A DNA stretch of 64,000 nt from Tetrahymena thermophila SB210 (Eukaryota > Ciliophora > Oligohymenophorea > Hymenostomatida > Tetrahymenidae). Below, one piece after another: positions 62,293 through 64,000 of the stretch (its first letter is position 1; every line of letters starts with the position of its first letter). Where the stretch lies: positions 24,029-88,028 of the forward strand of contig NW_002475946.1 in assembly GCF_000189635.1 (NCBI RefSeq), read 5' to 3'. The position numbers were made by a program, and so were the translations under genes. The notes beneath the pieces are model-generated. The model was not told where the DNA came from. It searched no databases and was given only the letters and a program-made list of their open reading frames with translations.

Positions 62293-64000
62293 TTTATTTG
62301 TTTTGGATTGTGATATTTTGAATTATAAAAATTAATTAAAAACAATAAAGCTCTTTTTTCTTTTTGTTTTTATTGTGCTTGCTTTTTTTTGTTCTTTCTT
62401 TGTTAATTTATTTAGCTCATCATTTGATTTTCAAATTTTTACTTTTATTATTAATTAATTATTTTATTTTTTCATATTTTTTCTTCATTTTTTCCTTCTA
62501 ATTAACTATTTTATGATATATTTTTTCTTCAATATTTAAAAAGTTATAATTAAATTGGTGACGAAGGTGCATCAGGCTTAGGTTCTGGTTTAGCAAATTG
62601 TATTAATCTCTCAAATTTGACACTTGACCTTTGGTAAAAACAGTTTCTTTGTTTTGGATTGTGATATTTTGAATTATAAAAACTAATTAAAAACAATAAA
62701 GCTCTTTTTTCTTTTTGTTTTTATTGTGCTTGCTTTTTTTTGTTCTTTCTTTGTTAATTTATTTAGCTGATCCTTTGATTTTAAAATTTTTTACTTTTAT
62801 TACTAATGAATTAATCTTATTATTTCATATTTTTTCTTCATTTTTTCCTTCTAATTAACTATTTTATGATATAAAAAGTGAGAATTAAATTGGTGACAAA
62901 GGTGCATCAGGATTAGGTTCTGGTTTAGCAAATTGCATTAATCTCTCAAATTTGACACTTAAACTTTAGTAAAAACAGTTTATTTGTTTTGGATTGTGAT
63001 ATTTTGAATTATAAAAACTAATTAAAAACAATAAAGCTCTTTTTTCTTTTTGTTTTTATTGTGCTTGCTTTTTTTTGTTCTTTCTTTGTTAATTTATTTA
63101 GCTCATCCTTTTATTTTCAAATTATTTACTTTTATTATTAATTAATTAATCTTATTATTTCATATTTTTTCTTCATTTTTTCCTTCTAATTAACTATTTT
63201 ATGATATATTTTTTCTTCAATATTTAAAAAGTGATAATTAAATTGGTGACGAAGGTGCATCAGGCTTAGGTTCTGGTTTAGCAAATTGCATTAATCTCTC
63301 AAATTTGACACTTGACCTTCGGTAAAAACAGTTTATTTGTTTTGGATTGTGATATTTTGAATTATAAAAACTAATTAAAAACAATAAAGCTCTTTTTTCT
63401 TTTTGTTTTTATTGTGCTTGCTTTATTTTGTTCTTTCTTTGTTAATTTATTTAACTCATCCTTTTATTTTCAAATTATTTACTTTTATTATTAATTAATT
63501 AATCTTATTATTTCATATTTTATCTTCATTTTTTCCTTCTAATTAACTATTTTATGATATATTTTTTCTTCAATATTTAAAAAGTTGTAATTAAATTGGT
63601 GAAATGGGTGCATCAGGCTTAGGTTCTGGTTTAGCAAATTGCATTAATCTCTCAAATTTGACACTTGACCTTTAGTAAAAACATTTTATTTGTTTTGGAT
63701 TGTGATATTTTGAATTATAAAAACTAATTAAAAACAATAAAGCTCTTTTTTGTTTTTGTTTTTATTGTGCTTGCTTTTTTTTGTTCTTTCTTTGTTAATT
63801 TATTTAGCTCATCCTTTTATTTTCAAATTATTTACTTTTATTATTAATTAATTAATCTTATTATATCATATTTTTTCTTCATTTTTTCCTTCTAATTAAC
63901 TATTTTATGATATATTTTTTCTTCAATATTTAAAAAGTGATAATTAAATTGGTGACGAAGGTGCATCAGGCTTAGGTTCTGGTTTAGCAAATTGCATTAA
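62204..64000. repeat. tandem array of 335-353 bp units
   Basis: Five full units and the start of a sixth, with unit starts (ATTGGTGA-like) at 62204, 62554, 62889, 63242, 63595 and 63948, so spacings are 350, 335, 353, 353 and 353. The shorter unit lacks a TTCTTCAATATTTA block. Units are nearly identical along their whole length, including AT-rich parts, which points to recent expansion. Each carries one G/C-richer block that on the minus strand encodes FERLMQFAKPEPKPDAP and, in units 2 and 4, ends in frame at a TGA after SPIQLSLFKY. Unit 1 differs at both ends of this block: TTTTTATAG acceptor-like start, and SPISKKQK end. The array runs off the window. Confidence 0.9.

Noticed and set aside
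1..64000. Chromosome breakage sequence, telomeric GGGGTT/CCCCAA arrays, CRISPR arrays or bacterial-type operons
   Set aside because: I looked for these and saw none; the window appears internal to a ciliate chromosome.

Overview
The window is ciliate nuclear DNA and almost certainly Tetrahymena (T. thermophila or a close relative). Three things show this. Base composition is extremely AT-rich. Long genes read through only if TAA and TAG are glutamine and TGA is the sole stop. Introns are short, AT-rich and of GT...AG type. A standard-code ORF search fragments nearly every gene, so all gene models here were read by eye with the ciliate code. Two runs of exactly 100 N (2729-2828 and 43191-43290) are assembly gaps.

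Left part (1-24.9 kb, almost all minus strand). Two tandem paralogues (1-3782, cut by the window edge and a gap; 4218-8926) encode membrane receptors with an extracellular dCache sensor domain, a second membrane segment and a cytoplasmic TPR-like region. Three identical tRNA-Ser(GCU) genes follow at about 9.8, 10.3 and 11.1 kb. Next is a complete Piwi/Argonaute gene (11502-13921) whose catalytic aspartates and histidine are replaced. Then come a long TPR protein with a basic/acidic tail (14867-18761), a seven-pass membrane protein fused to an RGS domain (19484-21105), a pair of probable Pol III loci (a decayed tRNA-like element and a hairpin-rich ncRNA candidate, 21.77-22.05 kb), and an ESCRT-I TSG101/Vps23 gene (22958-24831).

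Middle part (24.9-44 kb). About 12 kb is nearly free of genes and rich in tetranucleotide microsatellites. It holds one island of coding-like sequence interrupted by TGA (33.5-34.0 kb). A five-exon plus-strand gene of unknown function (37332-40461) follows, preceded by roughly 690 bp with no ATG. More AT-rich spacer and the second gap come next.

Right part (44-64 kb). In order: a membrane fatty-acid desaturase-like enzyme with three histidine boxes (44138-45379, plus strand); a long minus-strand protein ending in a degenerate protein-kinase fold (46133-48634); a ciliate-type two-pass membrane protein (49605-51941) with a frameshifted relic beside it (about 52.7-53.4 kb); four tandem secreted Kazal-like cysteine-rich proteins (53.8-60.3 kb); and a tandem array of 335-353 bp units (62204-64000), each carrying the same coding-like module.

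I see no single co-ordinated operon, as expected for a ciliate. The recurrent theme is local tandem duplication (Cache receptors, tRNA-Ser, Kazal proteins, the 353-bp array). The strongest candidate for unusual biology is the slicer-dead Piwi gene beside the tRNA-Ser array.
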